Shown: positions 42,863 through 52,643 of the stretch, in pieces
Numbering within the stretch: position 1 is the first letter of the stretch
How the letters are laid out: every line of letters begins with the position of its first letter
DNA from: Enterococcus larvae
GTDB lineage: Bacteria > Bacillota > Bacilli > Lactobacillales > Enterococcaceae
Direction: 5' to 3'
Assembly: GCF_017830045.1 (NCBI RefSeq)
Contig: NZ_JAEDXU010000007.1
Location: forward strand, 124,001 to 188,000
Length of the DNA stretch: 64,000 bases
Made by a program: the position numbers and the translations under genes
The notes under the pieces: model-generated
The model's database searches: none
What the model was told of the DNA's origin: nothing
The model's input: the letters and a program-made list of their open reading frames with translations, nothing else

Positions 42863-45313
42863 ATGGAGAAGAGAAAATTAGGAACATGTTTTATGCTTGG
42901 ATTGGCAGTGGGAGTTGTTGGTTTGTGTTCACCAATCGTTTTGGCAGAAGAACCAGGAGTGTCTGCGAACGTTAGACTAGGGACAGAACTTCCGGTGGGG
43001 AGTGTGGCATTGCTGCCTGAAATTACGCAGTCGAGGCTGGGGTGGTCACCTTATAACTATACATCTAATTCTGCTTTAAAAGACAGCAACTGGGCTCAGC
43101 CGGATAAAGTCACTACATCGGTTGATGATGAAGGGAATATTCTGACTGCTGTCACGGATACTGGCACCAACAAGGTGTATCTTCACGCATACCAGAAACA
43201 GACCAATACGTTATTGAAAACTGTGACGATAGACTATTCAACGATGCCTCTATATGGTCATTTCTATTTTGCTCCCGACGGTTACTGCTACCTGATTGTT
43301 GGTCAAGCAAATTCCGAAGAGAACAATGATAAAACTGTAATAGAAGTGCGGAAATATGATCAAGAGGGAAACATGCAGGGCGTTGCTGAGCTAAAAGGCG
43401 GTGTAGTATTTGCTTATATGAAAGGCATCACAGAGCCGTTTAAGGCAGGTCAGACAAGGGTTGCTTTGGAGGGAACTGAGTTAGCTATCCACACGAATCG
43501 AATGATGTATAAGGATTCAAATGGTGTCGCTCATCAGTCCAATTTGATTTTTTCTGTAGATACTTCTACCATGTCGCTAACAAATAAAAATTGGAACAAA
43601 GGTTATCAGAGCCATTCAATGAACCAGTTTGTTCAAGCCGACGAGGGTAAATTTGTCACATTAGGTCATGGAGATGCATATGGCCGAGGGATTGAACTAT
43701 TTACGTTTTCAGACGGTAAAGAGTATATGCTGCAGCCATTTGATGGAGCTCATGGGGCTAACTTTACTGGAGCAACAATGAGCGGTTTTGAAATTACGGA
43801 GCAGTCCTATCTGGTTTCCGGAAGGCTGATACCTCAAAGTACTCAGACGGTCAATGGAGTGACAACAGGAGCAAAAATGAATGCCTTTGTATTAAGCGTA
43901 GATAAAGCAACAATGACTACTACATTCAACTGGCTGACTAAGTTTGGCGAAGCTGAGACGGCATATGTAGGAGATTCTCGTTTGATCAAAATAAATAACG
44001 ATCGTTATGTTTATTTGTACACCGTATTTGATGATATCAAGGGAGCTAATCCAAAAACAATCTACACATTGCTAGACGGACAAGGTACGGTACTGTCAGA
44101 GGAAAGTTTTGAAGGGATGTGCTTTACGGCGAACAGTCAACCGATAGTAACAGATAATAAGCTGACTTGGGTATCACCAGATTCGACAAGTGGAAAAATA
44201 ACTTATTTGTATCAGCTGGATATCACAAATCCTAATAAACCAACTCTTGTAACAGAGCTGTCTAGTGAAGTACTTCCGGAAAAAATTGAAATCACTGCAA
44301 ATAGAAAAGAATTGGCAATTGGAGAAACAGCTATATTGACTGCTGTAGTCACTCCGGATGACAGCACAGATAAATCTGTTGTTTGGTCAGTTGATGACGA
44401 ACAGATTGCTGCTATCTCGGCAGATGGTGTTGTAACAGCCAAAGCAGCTGGAATTGTCACCATCACTGCAAAAACACACAATGGTAAGACAGCTTCTGTA
44501 CAGCTGACTGTGATAAAAGCTTCGACAGAGGATGTTGTAGATATTCCGGATACAGAGCTGAGAAAAATGATCAACACACAGCTGAGACAGGCAGAAGATG
44601 CTGAAATCACTAAAGCTCAAATGGAAAAGCTGGTGTCACTTTCTGTTCCACTCAACGGCTTAGAAATAAAGATAAAAAGTTTGACCGGCTTGGAATATGC
44701 GACAAACTTAAGCCACCTGACAATGTACAGTAATGAAATTGAAAGCATTGAACCGCTTCGGAATTTAACAAAATTGACGTATTTAAGACTGCATAAAAAC
44801 AATATCAGTGATTTGAGCCCTCTGACAAATCTAGTCAATTTGACGAACATTTCCTTAGACAGCAATCAGATTTCAGACCTGACACCATTAAAAAATCTGA
44901 CAAAATTAACAATTCTTCAGCTTTCAAATAATCAAATCAGTGATATAACACCTTTGAGAAACCTGACAAAGCTGGGAACATTGAATTTAGCTGGAAATAG
45001 TATTTGTGATTTTACGCCGATGGAGAATATAACCGCTACGCGTTTTTCTTCCGGAGGTGACAGTCAGAAAATAGAAATGACAGGCTATATCAATGGGAAT
45101 GGAGAAGTAACTATCAAAGATCCGGTAAAATACGGTTCTAATATGAGTATTGAGTCGATCAATTTCTATTCTCGCGGCGGACAGAAGATTGGCGATGAGC
45201 TTCATTGGAAGGTTTCAAAAACGGCAACTTGGCTGCCATTTGCCTATAAGGGAACTATAAATGGACAATCTGTGACGATAAATATAACTGTGTACTTGGA
45301 GTACAAAGAATAG
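42863..45313 (+). CDS. Secreted leucine-rich-repeat (internalin-like) protein with Big_2 domain
   Basis: 816 residues. Signal peptide cut after VLA (near 28). Residues ~40-480 form a repetitive beta-rich region that may be a propeller. A bacterial Ig-like Big_2 domain follows (about 487-565, ending KTASVQLTVI), then five or six internalin-type 22-residue leucine-rich repeats (for example LTKLTYLRLHKNNISDLSPL) to about 720, and a C-terminal beta domain. No LPXTG, WxL, GW or membrane anchor is visible, so the protein is probably released or held non-covalently. ATG 42863 has AAAGGAG upstream; the longer frame from 42764 lacks a signal peptide. Likely adhesion to host or glycan. Confidence 0.83.
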   Translation: MEKRKLGTCFMLGLAVGVVGLCSPIVLAEEPGVSANVRLGTELPVGSVALLPEITQSRLGWSPYNYTSNSALKDSNWAQPDKVTTSVDDEGNILTAVTDTGTNKVYLHAYQKQTNTLLKTVTIDYSTMPLYGHFYFAPDGYCYLIVGQANSEENNDKTVIEVRKYDQEGNMQGVAELKGGVVFAYMKGITEPFKAGQTRVALEGTELAIHTNRMMYKDSNGVAHQSNLIFSVDTSTMSLTNKNWNKGYQSHSMNQFVQADEGKFVTLGHGDAYGRGIELFTFSDGKEYMLQPFDGAHGANFTGATMSGFEITEQSYLVSGRLIPQSTQTVNGVTTGAKMNAFVLSVDKATMTTTFNWLTKFGEAETAYVGDSRLIKINNDRYVYLYTVFDDIKGANPKTIYTLLDGQGTVLSEESFEGMCFTANSQPIVTDNKLTWVSPDSTSGKITYLYQLDITNPNKPTLVTELSSEVLPEKIEITANRKELAIGETAILTAVVTPDDSTDKSVVWSVDDEQIAAISADGVVTAKAAGIVTITAKTHNGKTASVQLTVIKASTEDVVDIPDTELRKMINTQLRQAEDAEITKAQMEKLVSLSVPLNGLEIKIKSLTGLEYATNLSHLTMYSNEIESIEPLRNLTKLTYLRLHKNNISDLSPLTNLVNLTNISLDSNQISDLTPLKNLTKLTILQLSNNQISDITPLRNLTKLGTLNLAGNSICDFTPMENITATRFSSGGDSQKIEMTGYINGNGEVTIKDPVKYGSNMSIESINFYSRGGQKIGDELHWKVSKTATWLPFAYKGTINGQSVTINITVYLEYKE

Positions 45314-45496
45314 CTTAGTAAAGTCATGGAAAAGAAAGGCTTCTCTTCAGAAATAGTGGATATAATTACTTATAAAGATAAGAAATGTCGTGTTCTGTTA
45401 CCAACCTTGAATGATCTTACATTCGTTCAAAAGGCTTGAATCAATCGACATGCATGAACAGATATCATCTTGAAGCTTGAATGATTTTCGTATTGC

Positions 45497-45535
45497 ATCC
45501 GCAGTTTGCTGTATCAGCGAGCTGCGGATTTTTCT
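45497..45535 (+). terminator. Terminator between the LRR gene and the convergent MetI-like gene
   Basis: ATCCGCAG / CTGCGGAT stem with an inner GCTG-TAT-CAGC stem, then TTTTTCT on the plus strand. It overlaps the last codons of the minus-strand gene. Confidence 0.7.
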
Positions 45536-46635
45536 AATGCCTGCTGGATATCCTCAATCAAGTCATCAGCTGCTTCGATCCCGATGGACAATCGAAGTAA
45601 ATCATCTGTTAGACCATAGGATTCCCGTAAATCTTTGGGAATATCCGCATGAGTCTGAGTCGTTGGATATGTCACCAGACTCTCGACTCCGCCTAGACTT
45701 TCTGCAAAGGTAAATAGCTCCAGAGCTGACAGGAAAGATGGAATTTGATCGGCAGATATTAGCTTGATACTGATCATGCTGCCGCGCTCAGGATAAAAGA
45801 CTTCCTTGATCAGAGCTTCTTGTTTTAAGTAACTAACCAATTTTCGTGCATTTTTCTCTTGTTGGGTTACCCGCAGTGCCAGTGTTTTCAGACCACGTAT
45901 CAGAAGCCATGAGTCAAAAGGCGAAAGAACAGCTCCTGTGGTGTTCAATGCGAATGCCAGCTTTTCACCTAGCTCATCAGAAGCTGTAATGACCGCTCCC
46001 GCCAACAGATCGTTGTGTCCGCCCAAGAATTTTGTCGCTGAATGAACCACGATATCTGCACCTAAAGTCAATGGTTTTTGAAGGATCGGAGTTAAGAAAG
46101 TATTGTCAACAATCAGCAGAGCATCATGTTTTTTTGCCAGTTGGGCAGCTTTAGCGATATCAAGTTCATTCATCAAAGGATTTGTTGGTGTTTCTAAAAA
46201 GACGGCAGATGTTTCCGAACCAATCGCCTTCTCCAGCTCATCCAGTGTGTCAAAATAAGTGAAATACCCAAATCCTTTTTTAGTCAAAGCATCGAAATAG
46301 CGATAGCTTCCGCCATACAAATCTCTGGAAACAAGAAAACGGCTGCCGCAGGGAAACAGTTCAAATACTAATTGAATGGCACTCATACCGGAGCTGACAG
46401 CGAAACCGCAACGACCGTTTTCTAGTTGTGCCAATGCTTGTTCCACGACCTGACGTGTAGGGTTTGCTGTTCGTGTGTAGTCATAGCCGGTGCTTTTCCC
46501 TAGCTCTGGATGAGCGTAGGTAGTCGAAAGATAAATCGGAGTACTGACCGCACCCGTCTGATCGTCACTGTGATTGCCGATTTGGACTAGCTTTGTGGCT
46601 TCCTGCCATTGAAGTGCTTCATTGATTTTTTTCAT
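45514..46635 (-). CDS. metI: Cystathionine gamma-synthase/O-acetylhomoserine sulfhydrylase-type PLP enzyme (MetI-like)
   Basis: 373 residues of the Cys/Met metabolism PLP family. YDYTRTANPTR, SSGMSAIQLV, ETPTNP, VDNTFLTP and the PLP lysine in HSATKFLGGHNDLLAG are all intact. It joins cysteine or sulfide to an acylated homoserine in methionine synthesis; gamma-synthase, sulfhydrylase and lyase cannot be separated by eye. ATG 46635 was chosen because GAGGAGG lies 6 bases before it; it overlaps the LysR stop by 17 bases. Expression is under a T-box leader with the LysR gene. Confidence 0.85.
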   Translation of the reverse strand: MKKINEALQWQEATKLVQIGNHSDDQTGAVSTPIYLSTTYAHPELGKSTGYDYTRTANPTRQVVEQALAQLENGRCGFAVSSGMSAIQLVFELFPCGSRFLVSRDLYGGSYRYFDALTKKGFGYFTYFDTLDELEKAIGSETSAVFLETPTNPLMNELDIAKAAQLAKKHDALLIVDNTFLTPILQKPLTLGADIVVHSATKFLGGHNDLLAGAVITASDELGEKLAFALNTTGAVLSPFDSWLLIRGLKTLALRVTQQEKNARKLVSYLKQEALIKEVFYPERGSMISIKLISADQIPSFLSALELFTFAESLGGVESLVTYPTTQTHADIPKDLRESYGLTDDLLRLSIGIEAADDLIEDIQQALEKSAAR

Positions 46636-47566
46636 AAATATCCTCCTCAATCGTCGAAAACCCGTAGTCATGAATGTGTTTTTTCAGTGTCTCTAAGTAA
46701 TGTTCGCCTAAAGTAGACAAGGTACCACGTTTGCTTTTGATCCAGCCGATTTCAATTTGGTCAGGTATATTCAGCGGGATAGCGACAATGCTGTCGTCAT
46801 TCAGCTCTCGACTGATGATGCCGGAGCTGAACGTATATCCATTAAGCCCAACCATTAAATTGAAAATTGTGGCGCGGTCACTGACCTTGATATGTTTTTT
46901 GTAAGTACGTGTACTCAGAATTTCTTCGGCAAAGTAAAAGGAATTGCCGTTCCCCTGTTCAAAGGAGAGGTAAGGCAGCTCATCCAGTTCTTCAAGTGTC
47001 ACAGATTCTCTACCCGCTAAAGGATTATCCTTGCTGATGAAGATATGCGGTGTCGCATAGAATAGGGAGGAGAAAACCAGATTTTTTTCTTCAAACAGTT
47101 TTTCCAATATCTGCCGATTGAAATCACTTAGAAACAGAATGCCGATCTCACTTCTGAACCCGGCTACGTCCTCAAGGATATTTTGGGTTTCGGTTTCTCT
47201 CAAGGTGAATTGATAGCTGTCATCTTCATATGAATGGATAAATTCAACAAACGCATGAACGGAAAAGGCATAGTGCTGGGAGGAAATAGACAAACGGGAA
47301 GAGCGCTCATGTCCGTGCTTATAACGTTTCTCCAACAAATCGACCTGATCGATCACCTGCTTAGCGTACGCCAGAAATTCCTGTCCCTCCTCTGTAAGCG
47401 AAACCCCCGATTTACTGCGGTGAAGAAGACAGATACCCATCTCGCTTTCCAACTCCTTGATTGCATTAGATAGCGTTGGTTGTGATAAAAATAAGCTTTT
47501 TGCTGCTTCATTGATCGAGCCGATTGCAGCGATTTTTTCCAGATATTCCAGTTGTTGTATACGCAT
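46619..47566 (-). CDS. LysR-family regulator of sulfur amino acid genes
   Basis: 315 residues: N-terminal LysR helix-turn-helix (MRIQQLEYLEKIAAIGSINEAAKSLFLSQPTLSNAIKELE) and a substrate-binding domain (LVFSSLFYATPHIFISKDNPLAG). It resembles the CmbR/MtaR/MetR regulators of lactic acid bacteria. It sits between a T-box leader and the MetI-like gene it is transcribed with, and opposite metE-metF. A MET-box-like palindrome in the divergent spacer is a probable binding site. Start ATG 47566 has AAAGGAGC upstream. Confidence 0.85.
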   Translation of the reverse strand: MRIQQLEYLEKIAAIGSINEAAKSLFLSQPTLSNAIKELESEMGICLLHRSKSGVSLTEEGQEFLAYAKQVIDQVDLLEKRYKHGHERSSRLSISSQHYAFSVHAFVEFIHSYEDDSYQFTLRETETQNILEDVAGFRSEIGILFLSDFNRQILEKLFEEKNLVFSSLFYATPHIFISKDNPLAGRESVTLEELDELPYLSFEQGNGNSFYFAEEILSTRTYKKHIKVSDRATIFNLMVGLNGYTFSSGIISRELNDDSIVAIPLNIPDQIEIGWIKSKRGTLSTLGEHYLETLKKHIHDYGFSTIEEDIYEKNQ

Positions 47567-47592
47567 AAGCCTGCTCCTTTCCTTTCAGATAA

Positions 47593-47872
47593 ATAAAAAA
47601 ACGCCCTTTTTCTATACAAGAAAAAGGACGAATGATTTCGCGTTACCACCTTTGTTTGTCGTCACCTTACAATAACGACCTTAGCCAGTACGAGCGTCTG
47701 CTGATACTGCGTTGCTGTAACGGGCACCTCCGTCAGCGGCTTGTGGGATTACTCACTGCTGAATGCTCAAAGACCATCTTCCAACCGATCCTCACTGCTC
47801 CTTCTCACCTGCCGGAGCTCTCTGTATGAGACTTTCTAGTCGTACTCTTCTTTTCTGCGCATCATATATTGC
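47593..47872 (-). promoter_or_regulatory. T-box leader controlling the lysR-metI unit
   Basis: Read on the minus strand: stem I with AGAGAGCTCC...GGTGAGAAGGAGC and CTTTGAG, a stem III hairpin (GCTGACGG / CCGTTACAGC), the T-box sequence AAGGTGGTAACGCG (47639-47653), and a terminator CGTCCTTTTTC / GAAAAAGGGCG followed by seven Ts (47593-47630). The variable base of the TGGN bulge is T, so it would pair with a tRNA whose discriminator is A, as in methionine tRNA. I could not place the specifier codon with confidence; methionine is inferred from the genes controlled. Uncharged tRNA would allow read-through. Confidence 0.92.
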
Positions 47873-47877
47873 TCTAT

Positions 47878-47906
47878 ACTATAGACAAAATTTTCCTTGG
47901 TGTCAA
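47878..47906 (-). promoter_or_regulatory. Promoter of the T-box transcript
   Basis: On the minus strand TTGACA, a 17-base spacer and TATAGT. Placed just before the first T-box stem. Confidence 0.85.
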
Positions 47907-47925
47907 ATAATTCTCTCGCTTTTCC

Positions 47926-47946
47926 GTTATAGACTTAACCTATAAC
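47926..47946. promoter_or_regulatory. MET-box-like palindrome in the divergent spacer
   Basis: GTTATAG-ACTTAAC-CTATAAC. The inner 17 bases have TATAG and CTATA arms at the spacing of the streptococcal MET-box (TATAGTTTSAAACTATA). It lies upstream of the T-box promoter and about 80 bases before metE, so one LysR dimer or tetramer could act on both. Confidence 0.6.
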
Positions 47947-48026
47947 AAGTTATAAAAATTAACAGTTAGTCAGATGCTTATCGTCTGTGGTAAAGTTTTT
48001 CTCATAACTATTTAGGAGGCGATTCC

Positions 48027-50309
48027 ATGAAAACAACGGTCGTTGGCTTCCCGAGAATTGGGGAGAACCGTGAATTGAAAGTTGCAACAGAGAGCTATTT
48101 CCGCGGAGATATTACGCAGGAAGAACTAGTGGATAAAGGAAAGCAGCTCAGACGAATGCACTGGAATCTGCTGAAGGAAAAGGGGATTTCACTGATTCCC
48201 AGTAATGATTTTTCTTTTTATGACACAACATTAGATACTGCGGTTTTGCTGAATATCATCCCTAAGCGTTTCTTGGATTTGAAGCTTTCTCCATTGGATA
48301 CTTATTTTGCTTTGGCAAGAGGCTATCAAGGAAAAGCAGGAGATGTCACAGCATTACCGATGAAAAAATGGTTCAATACCAATTACCATTACCTGACACC
48401 TGAATTTGAGGAAACGACAGAAGTGAAGGTTGCAGGAACAAAACTATTCGATGAATATCTGGAAGCAAAAGCACTTGGCATTGAAACAAAGCCGGTTGTC
48501 TTGGGACCATTTACTCTAATAAAACTAGCAACCTTCAATGGAACGACAGAGGAAGCGCAGCTTCAGGGACTGATTACAGCATATAAGGAAATCATTGCTA
48601 CCCTGAATGAGCTGGGGGCTCAATGGATTCAACTGGATGAGCCTTCTTTGGTGAAGGATATTTCAGAAGAAGATCGAGAGCTCTTCTTAACGATCTATCA
48701 AGAGTTGACTGCCGATTCAAGAACGGTCAAGCTGCTGCTGCAAACCTACTTTGGGGATGTAAGGGATATCTATGCTGATCTTTTAGCAGTGGGTGTAGAT
48801 GGAATTGGCTTGGATCTAGTTGAAGGAAAGAAGACACTCGAATTGATCAAAACGCTTGGTTTTCCTCAAAATAAACAACTATTTGCCGGTGTGGTGAATG
48901 GGAAAAACATCTGGCGAAATGACTATCGCCAAACGTTGGGAATCCTTGAGCAGCTGCCGCAGGAACAACTGGTACTATCAACTTCCTGTTCGTTGCTTCA
49001 TGTACCATTTTCTGTTGAACAGGAGGTATTTCCGGAAGAAACGGCACAGCATTTTGCCTTTGCCAAAGAGAAGCTGAGTGAGCTGACAGAATTGGCTGCA
49101 ATCGTCGATCAAACAGCAGGTGCGTTGATCAACGAACCCCTTGCTGCAAATCAACAGCTTTTCCGATCGGAACGAGTGCTGGAAAACAAGAAGCTGGCAC
49201 GTAAGGTTGCTGGCTTGACTGAAGCCGATTTTCAACGACAGCCTGCCTTTGAAGAGCGCAGCATCGTTCAGAAGTATACCTTAGATTTGCCGATTTTACC
49301 GACAACGACTATTGGCTCTTTTCCTCAGACAAGAGAAGTGAAAGCCACGCGTGCGAAATTCAAGAAAGCGGCAATCAGTAAAGAGACATATCAGGAATTT
49401 CTGGAAGGAAAGATTGCTGATTGTGTAGCTTTTCAAGAAGAAATTGGGCTGGATGTTTTAGTTCATGGGGAATTTGAACGCAATGATATGGTGGAGTATT
49501 TTGGTGAAAATCTAGAGGGATTCCTCTTTTCTAAAAACGCTTGGGTTCAATCCTATGGTACACGTTGTGTGAAGCCGCCAATCATTTGGGGAGATGTTTC
49601 TCGTAAACGTCCAATCACGGTTGCATGGTCGGCCTTTGCCCAACAGTTGACAAACAAACCAGTCAAAGGGATGCTGACGGGGCCGGTAACAATTTTGAAT
49701 TGGTCTTTCCCGAGGGAAGATATTTCAATCAAAGAATCAACCTTACAAATTGCTTTAGCGATTCAAGAAGAAGTACTGGACTTAGAGGCCAATGGAATCA
49801 AGATCATTCAGATCGATGAAGCTGCTCTAAGAGAAAAACTTCCCCTTAGAAGAAGTGACTGGTATCAGGAATATTTGGACTGGGCAATTCCTGCTTTTCG
49901 TCTCGTTCACAGCAAGGTTGCGGTACAGACGCAGATTCATACACATATGTGCTATAGCGAATTTGCAGATATCCTACCGGCAATTGACCAGATGGATGCT
50001 GATGTGATTTCCTTTGAGGCATCACGCTCGAATCTATCCTTACTGGAGGCGTTGAATGCCCACCATTTTCAAACAGCGGTTGGTCCTGGTGTATACGATA
50101 TCCATTCACCAAGAGTTCCCTCAGTTGTTGAATTGACGACAACAATCAAAACACTACTGGAAAAAATACCTGTAGAAAAGCTATGGATCAATCCTGACTG
50201 CGGCTTGAAAACCAGAGGAGAAAAAGAAACCTTTGCCAGCTTGGAAAACATGACGCAGGCGGCGTCTCAAGTGAGGGAGGCTCTTGTTTATGAACCTGTT
50301 AGAGAATAA
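48027..50309 (+). CDS. metE: Cobalamin-independent methionine synthase MetE
   Basis: 760 residues, normal length. Transfers a methyl group from 5-methyltetrahydropteroyl-triglutamate to homocysteine. Two homologous barrels are present: the N-terminal half begins [16 protein letters not shown] and the C-terminal half begins [16 protein letters not shown]. The zinc and homocysteine site is in the second half (HMCYSEF, and the Cys of NPDCGLKTR). ATG 48027 has TAGGAGGCG upstream. metF follows with a 20-base overlap. Divergent from the T-box lysR-metI unit; a MET-box-like site lies between. Confidence 0.95.
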   Translation: MKTTVVGFPRIGENRELKVATESYFRGDITQEELVDKGKQLRRMHWNLLKEKGISLIPSNDFSFYDTTLDTAVLLNIIPKRFLDLKLSPLDTYFALARGYQGKAGDVTALPMKKWFNTNYHYLTPEFEETTEVKVAGTKLFDEYLEAKALGIETKPVVLGPFTLIKLATFNGTTEEAQLQGLITAYKEIIATLNELGAQWIQLDEPSLVKDISEEDRELFLTIYQELTADSRTVKLLLQTYFGDVRDIYADLLAVGVDGIGLDLVEGKKTLELIKTLGFPQNKQLFAGVVNGKNIWRNDYRQTLGILEQLPQEQLVLSTSCSLLHVPFSVEQEVFPEETAQHFAFAKEKLSELTELAAIVDQTAGALINEPLAANQQLFRSERVLENKKLARKVAGLTEADFQRQPAFEERSIVQKYTLDLPILPTTTIGSFPQTREVKATRAKFKKAAISKETYQEFLEGKIADCVAFQEEIGLDVLVHGEFERNDMVEYFGENLEGFLFSKNAWVQSYGTRCVKPPIIWGDVSRKRPITVAWSAFAQQLTNKPVKGMLTGPVTILNWSFPREDISIKESTLQIALAIQEEVLDLEANGIKIIQIDEAALREKLPLRRSDWYQEYLDWAIPAFRLVHSKVAVQTQIHTHMCYSEFADILPAIDQMDADVISFEASRSNLSLLEALNAHHFQTAVGPGVYDIHSPRVPSVVELTTTIKTLLEKIPVEKLWINPDCGLKTRGEKETFASLENMTQAASQVREALVYEPVRE

Positions 50310-51186
50310 AAAGGCCAGTCTGTCTTTTGAGGTGTTTCCGCCATCCTCAAAGGCAACGATCGATGGATTGTATAGTTCTTTGCAGCAGATGGAGGATTTA
50401 CGCCCTGATTTCATCAGCGTGACCTGCAGCAACCGACAACTGTCTCTGGAAGACAGCACAGTGAAAATAGCCACGCATATTCAGACACATCATCAAGTAC
50501 CTAGTATTGTCCATTTAAGTGCGGCGTATTTAAATAAAGGCGATGTCGATCAAGTCCTTGAATCGCTGCATCAAAAAAAGATTCACAATATTTTGGCTTT
50601 GCGGGGAGATCTTTATCCGGAAATCCCCAGAGGGACGGACTTTCTCTATGCTGGTGATTTGATTGCTTACATTAAAGAGTGGGATCAGAGCTTTTCCATC
50701 TCTGCCGCCTGTTACCCAGAAGGACATCCAGAGTCTGCCAACACGATTGCGGACATCTATCACTTGAGGGAGAAGGTGCAGGCTGGTGCAGATCAGCTGA
50801 TCACTCAACTCTTTTTCGATAATGACTTGTTTTACCAGTTTCAGGAAAAATGCTGGCTGGCAGGGATTGATGTCCCGATAATTGCCGGAATCATGCCAGT
50901 TGTCAATAAACGTCAGGCAGAGCGGATCATTCGGACAGCGAATGTACAGCTGCCAAAGAAATTTTTAGCTATTCTGGACAAATATGCGGATAACCCCATT
51001 GCGTTAAGAGATGCCGGCTTGGCCTATGCGATCGATCAAATTGTCGATTTAGTGACCCAAGGTGTCTCCGGTATCCATCTATACACGATGAATCAGGCGG
51101 AAATTGCCAGAAGTATCTACAACGCCACACACTCCTTGTTTGCTTCCACTGTGGAGAACCAACAGCCGATTTCAATCTCTAGTTGA
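50290..51186 (+). CDS. metF: 5,10-methylenetetrahydrofolate reductase MetF
   Basis: 298 residues. Reduces methylene-THF to methyl-THF, the methyl donor used by MetE. Family segments visible: SFEVFPP at the N-terminus with the catalytic Glu, [15 protein letters not shown] and [15 protein letters not shown] 50290 lies 9 bases after GGGAGG; TTG 50284 is the alternative. The start overlaps the end of metE, so translation is coupled. Confidence 0.93.
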   Translation: MNLLENKKASLSFEVFPPSSKATIDGLYSSLQQMEDLRPDFISVTCSNRQLSLEDSTVKIATHIQTHHQVPSIVHLSAAYLNKGDVDQVLESLHQKKIHNILALRGDLYPEIPRGTDFLYAGDLIAYIKEWDQSFSISAACYPEGHPESANTIADIYHLREKVQAGADQLITQLFFDNDLFYQFQEKCWLAGIDVPIIAGIMPVVNKRQAERIIRTANVQLPKKFLAILDKYADNPIALRDAGLAYAIDQIVDLVTQGVSGIHLYTMNQAEIARSIYNATHSLFASTVENQQPISISS

Positions 51187-51231
51187 ATGTGTTCTTAGCT
51201 TGGAAACATAATAAGGGTATTCTTCCCCAAA

Positions 51232-51282
51232 GAAAAAGACAGGAGATACAGGAGTCCTTTTATTGACTCCGTATCTCCTGTC
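51232..51282 (-). terminator. Rho-independent terminator of the HxlR gene
   Basis: Stem GACAGGAGATAC-GGAGTC with its complement (about 18 pairs, one bulge), and a TTTTTCTTT tail on the minus strand. The plus side lacks a T-run, so metF may use the stem only weakly. Confidence 0.8.
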
Positions 51283-51297
51283 TGTGCGAATCAATAC

Positions 51298-51654
51298 TCA
51301 AGATTCAGCTAATAAAACGACCTTTTCTCCTTGCTTTTGCAGGGTTGAGACATGCATCGTTCCCCATTCACAGAGGTTGTCTAAAACCTTGCTTAAGGTT
51401 TCTCCATAGCTGCTCAAAGAATATTCAACCTTTGGCGGTACTTGGTTATAAGATTTTCGATCGATGATGGTTGATTCTTCCAGCTCACGTAATTGTTGCG
51501 TAAGCATTTTTTGACTGATTCCGGGAATTTTTCTTTGCAGGTCGCTGGGACGCAGCGCACCGTGCCTCAAATTACAAAGAATGATCGGCTTCCATTTCCC
51601 GCCGATAACATCCATTGTTGCCTCTACTCCGATATTATAGGTTTTTTCTTCCAT
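51298..51654 (-). CDS. HxlR-family winged-helix regulator
   Basis: 118 residues typical of HxlR/YodB regulators: MDVIGGKWKPIILCNLRHGALRPSDLQRKIPGISQKMLTQQL is the winged-helix core. These small dimers often sense quinones, aldehydes or oxidants. No cysteine lies at the usual YodB sensor position near the N-terminus; the one cysteine in the core is in ILCNL and another is near the C-terminus (LCEWG). Divergent from the aldo-keto reductase gene, with an inverted repeat between them. Confidence 0.87.
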   Translation of the reverse strand: MEEKTYNIGVEATMDVIGGKWKPIILCNLRHGALRPSDLQRKIPGISQKMLTQQLRELEESTIIDRKSYNQVPPKVEYSLSSYGETLSKVLDNLCEWGTMHVSTLQKQGEKVVLLAES

Positions 51655-51692
51655 TATTTTTCCGCCTCAAATCTTTTATTTATACAAAACTT

Positions 51693-51721
51693 ACTTTTTT
51701 GTCTGTATAGAACAAAAAAGT
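51693..51721. promoter_or_regulatory. Inverted repeat between HxlR and aldo-keto reductase genes
   Basis: ACTTTTTTGT and ACAAAAAAGT (10 bases each) separated by 9 bases. Position in the divergent spacer and dyad symmetry suit an HxlR-type operator. Confidence 0.6.
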
Positions 51722-51786
51722 GGGTACTATACATAAATGCATCTTCATTATATGATAATCCTACAAAATTGCAAGGAGATGTTTTG

Positions 51787-52626
51787 ATGATTCAATCACT
51801 GACAGATACATATACACTGAATAATGGTACAAAGATTCCCGGACTAGGATTAGGTGTGTTTCAAATTCCTGATGCTGAAACCGCAAATGTCGTTAAAGAA
51901 GGGATCATCAATGGCTATCGTTTGATCGACACGGCTCAGATTTACGGCAATGAAGCAGGAACTGGCGACGGGATCAGACAAGGTCTGGCAGCGACGGGCT
52001 TAAAACGTGAGGATATTTTTGTTACATCCAAAGTCTGGAATGCCCATTTGACGTATGATGAAACAGTCGCTGCCTTTGAAGAAAGCCTGACTCGTCTAGG
52101 TTTGGAATATTTGGATTTATACTTGATTCACTGGCCGGGAGCAGATGCTTTCAAGGAATCGTGGCAAGCGTTGGAGGCTCTATATAAAGCAGGGAAAATC
52201 AAAGCGATTGGCGTTAGTAACTTCCAAATTCATCATCTGGAGGCACTACTTTCTTATGCGACAGTTGTGCCAGTGATCAATCAAATCGAACTGCATCCGA
52301 AGCTATCACAGGTTGAATTGCGTGCGTTTGGTAAGGAGCATGGAATCAAGATTCAAGCATGGTCACCATTGATGCAAGGACAGCTGCTGACACATCCGGA
52401 GATTTTGACTATTGCAGACAAATACAATAAATCAGCGGCTCAAATTATTCTGCGTTGGGCTATTCAACAGGATATCCTATTAGTAGTGAAATCGGTTCAT
52501 GCGGATCGTATGATCAGCAATTCTGATGTATTTGATTTTAAATTGGAACGAGAGGATATGGATCGCTTGAATGCATTAAATGAATCATTACGAGTTGGTC
52601 CGAATCCGGATAGCTTTGATTTTTAG
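51787..52626 (+). CDS. Aldo-keto reductase
   Basis: 279 residues of the AKR5/YvgN group, NADPH-dependent reduction of aldehydes and ketones (for example methylglyoxal). The Asp/Tyr/Lys/His catalytic set is in RLIDTAQIYGNEAG, SKVWNAH and LIHWPG; GVSNFQIHHLEALL and NQIELHP are also intact. ATG 51787 has AAGGAG 8 bases upstream; the long upstream extension has no basis. It is followed after 17 bases by an SDR gene and divergent from HxlR. Confidence 0.9.
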   Translation: MIQSLTDTYTLNNGTKIPGLGLGVFQIPDAETANVVKEGIINGYRLIDTAQIYGNEAGTGDGIRQGLAATGLKREDIFVTSKVWNAHLTYDETVAAFEESLTRLGLEYLDLYLIHWPGADAFKESWQALEALYKAGKIKAIGVSNFQIHHLEALLSYATVVPVINQIELHPKLSQVELRAFGKEHGIKIQAWSPLMQGQLLTHPEILTIADKYNKSAAQIILRWAIQQDILLVVKSVHADRMISNSDVFDFKLEREDMDRLNALNESLRVGPNPDSFDF

Positions 52627-52643
52627 ACTTGGGAGGGAAGAAT

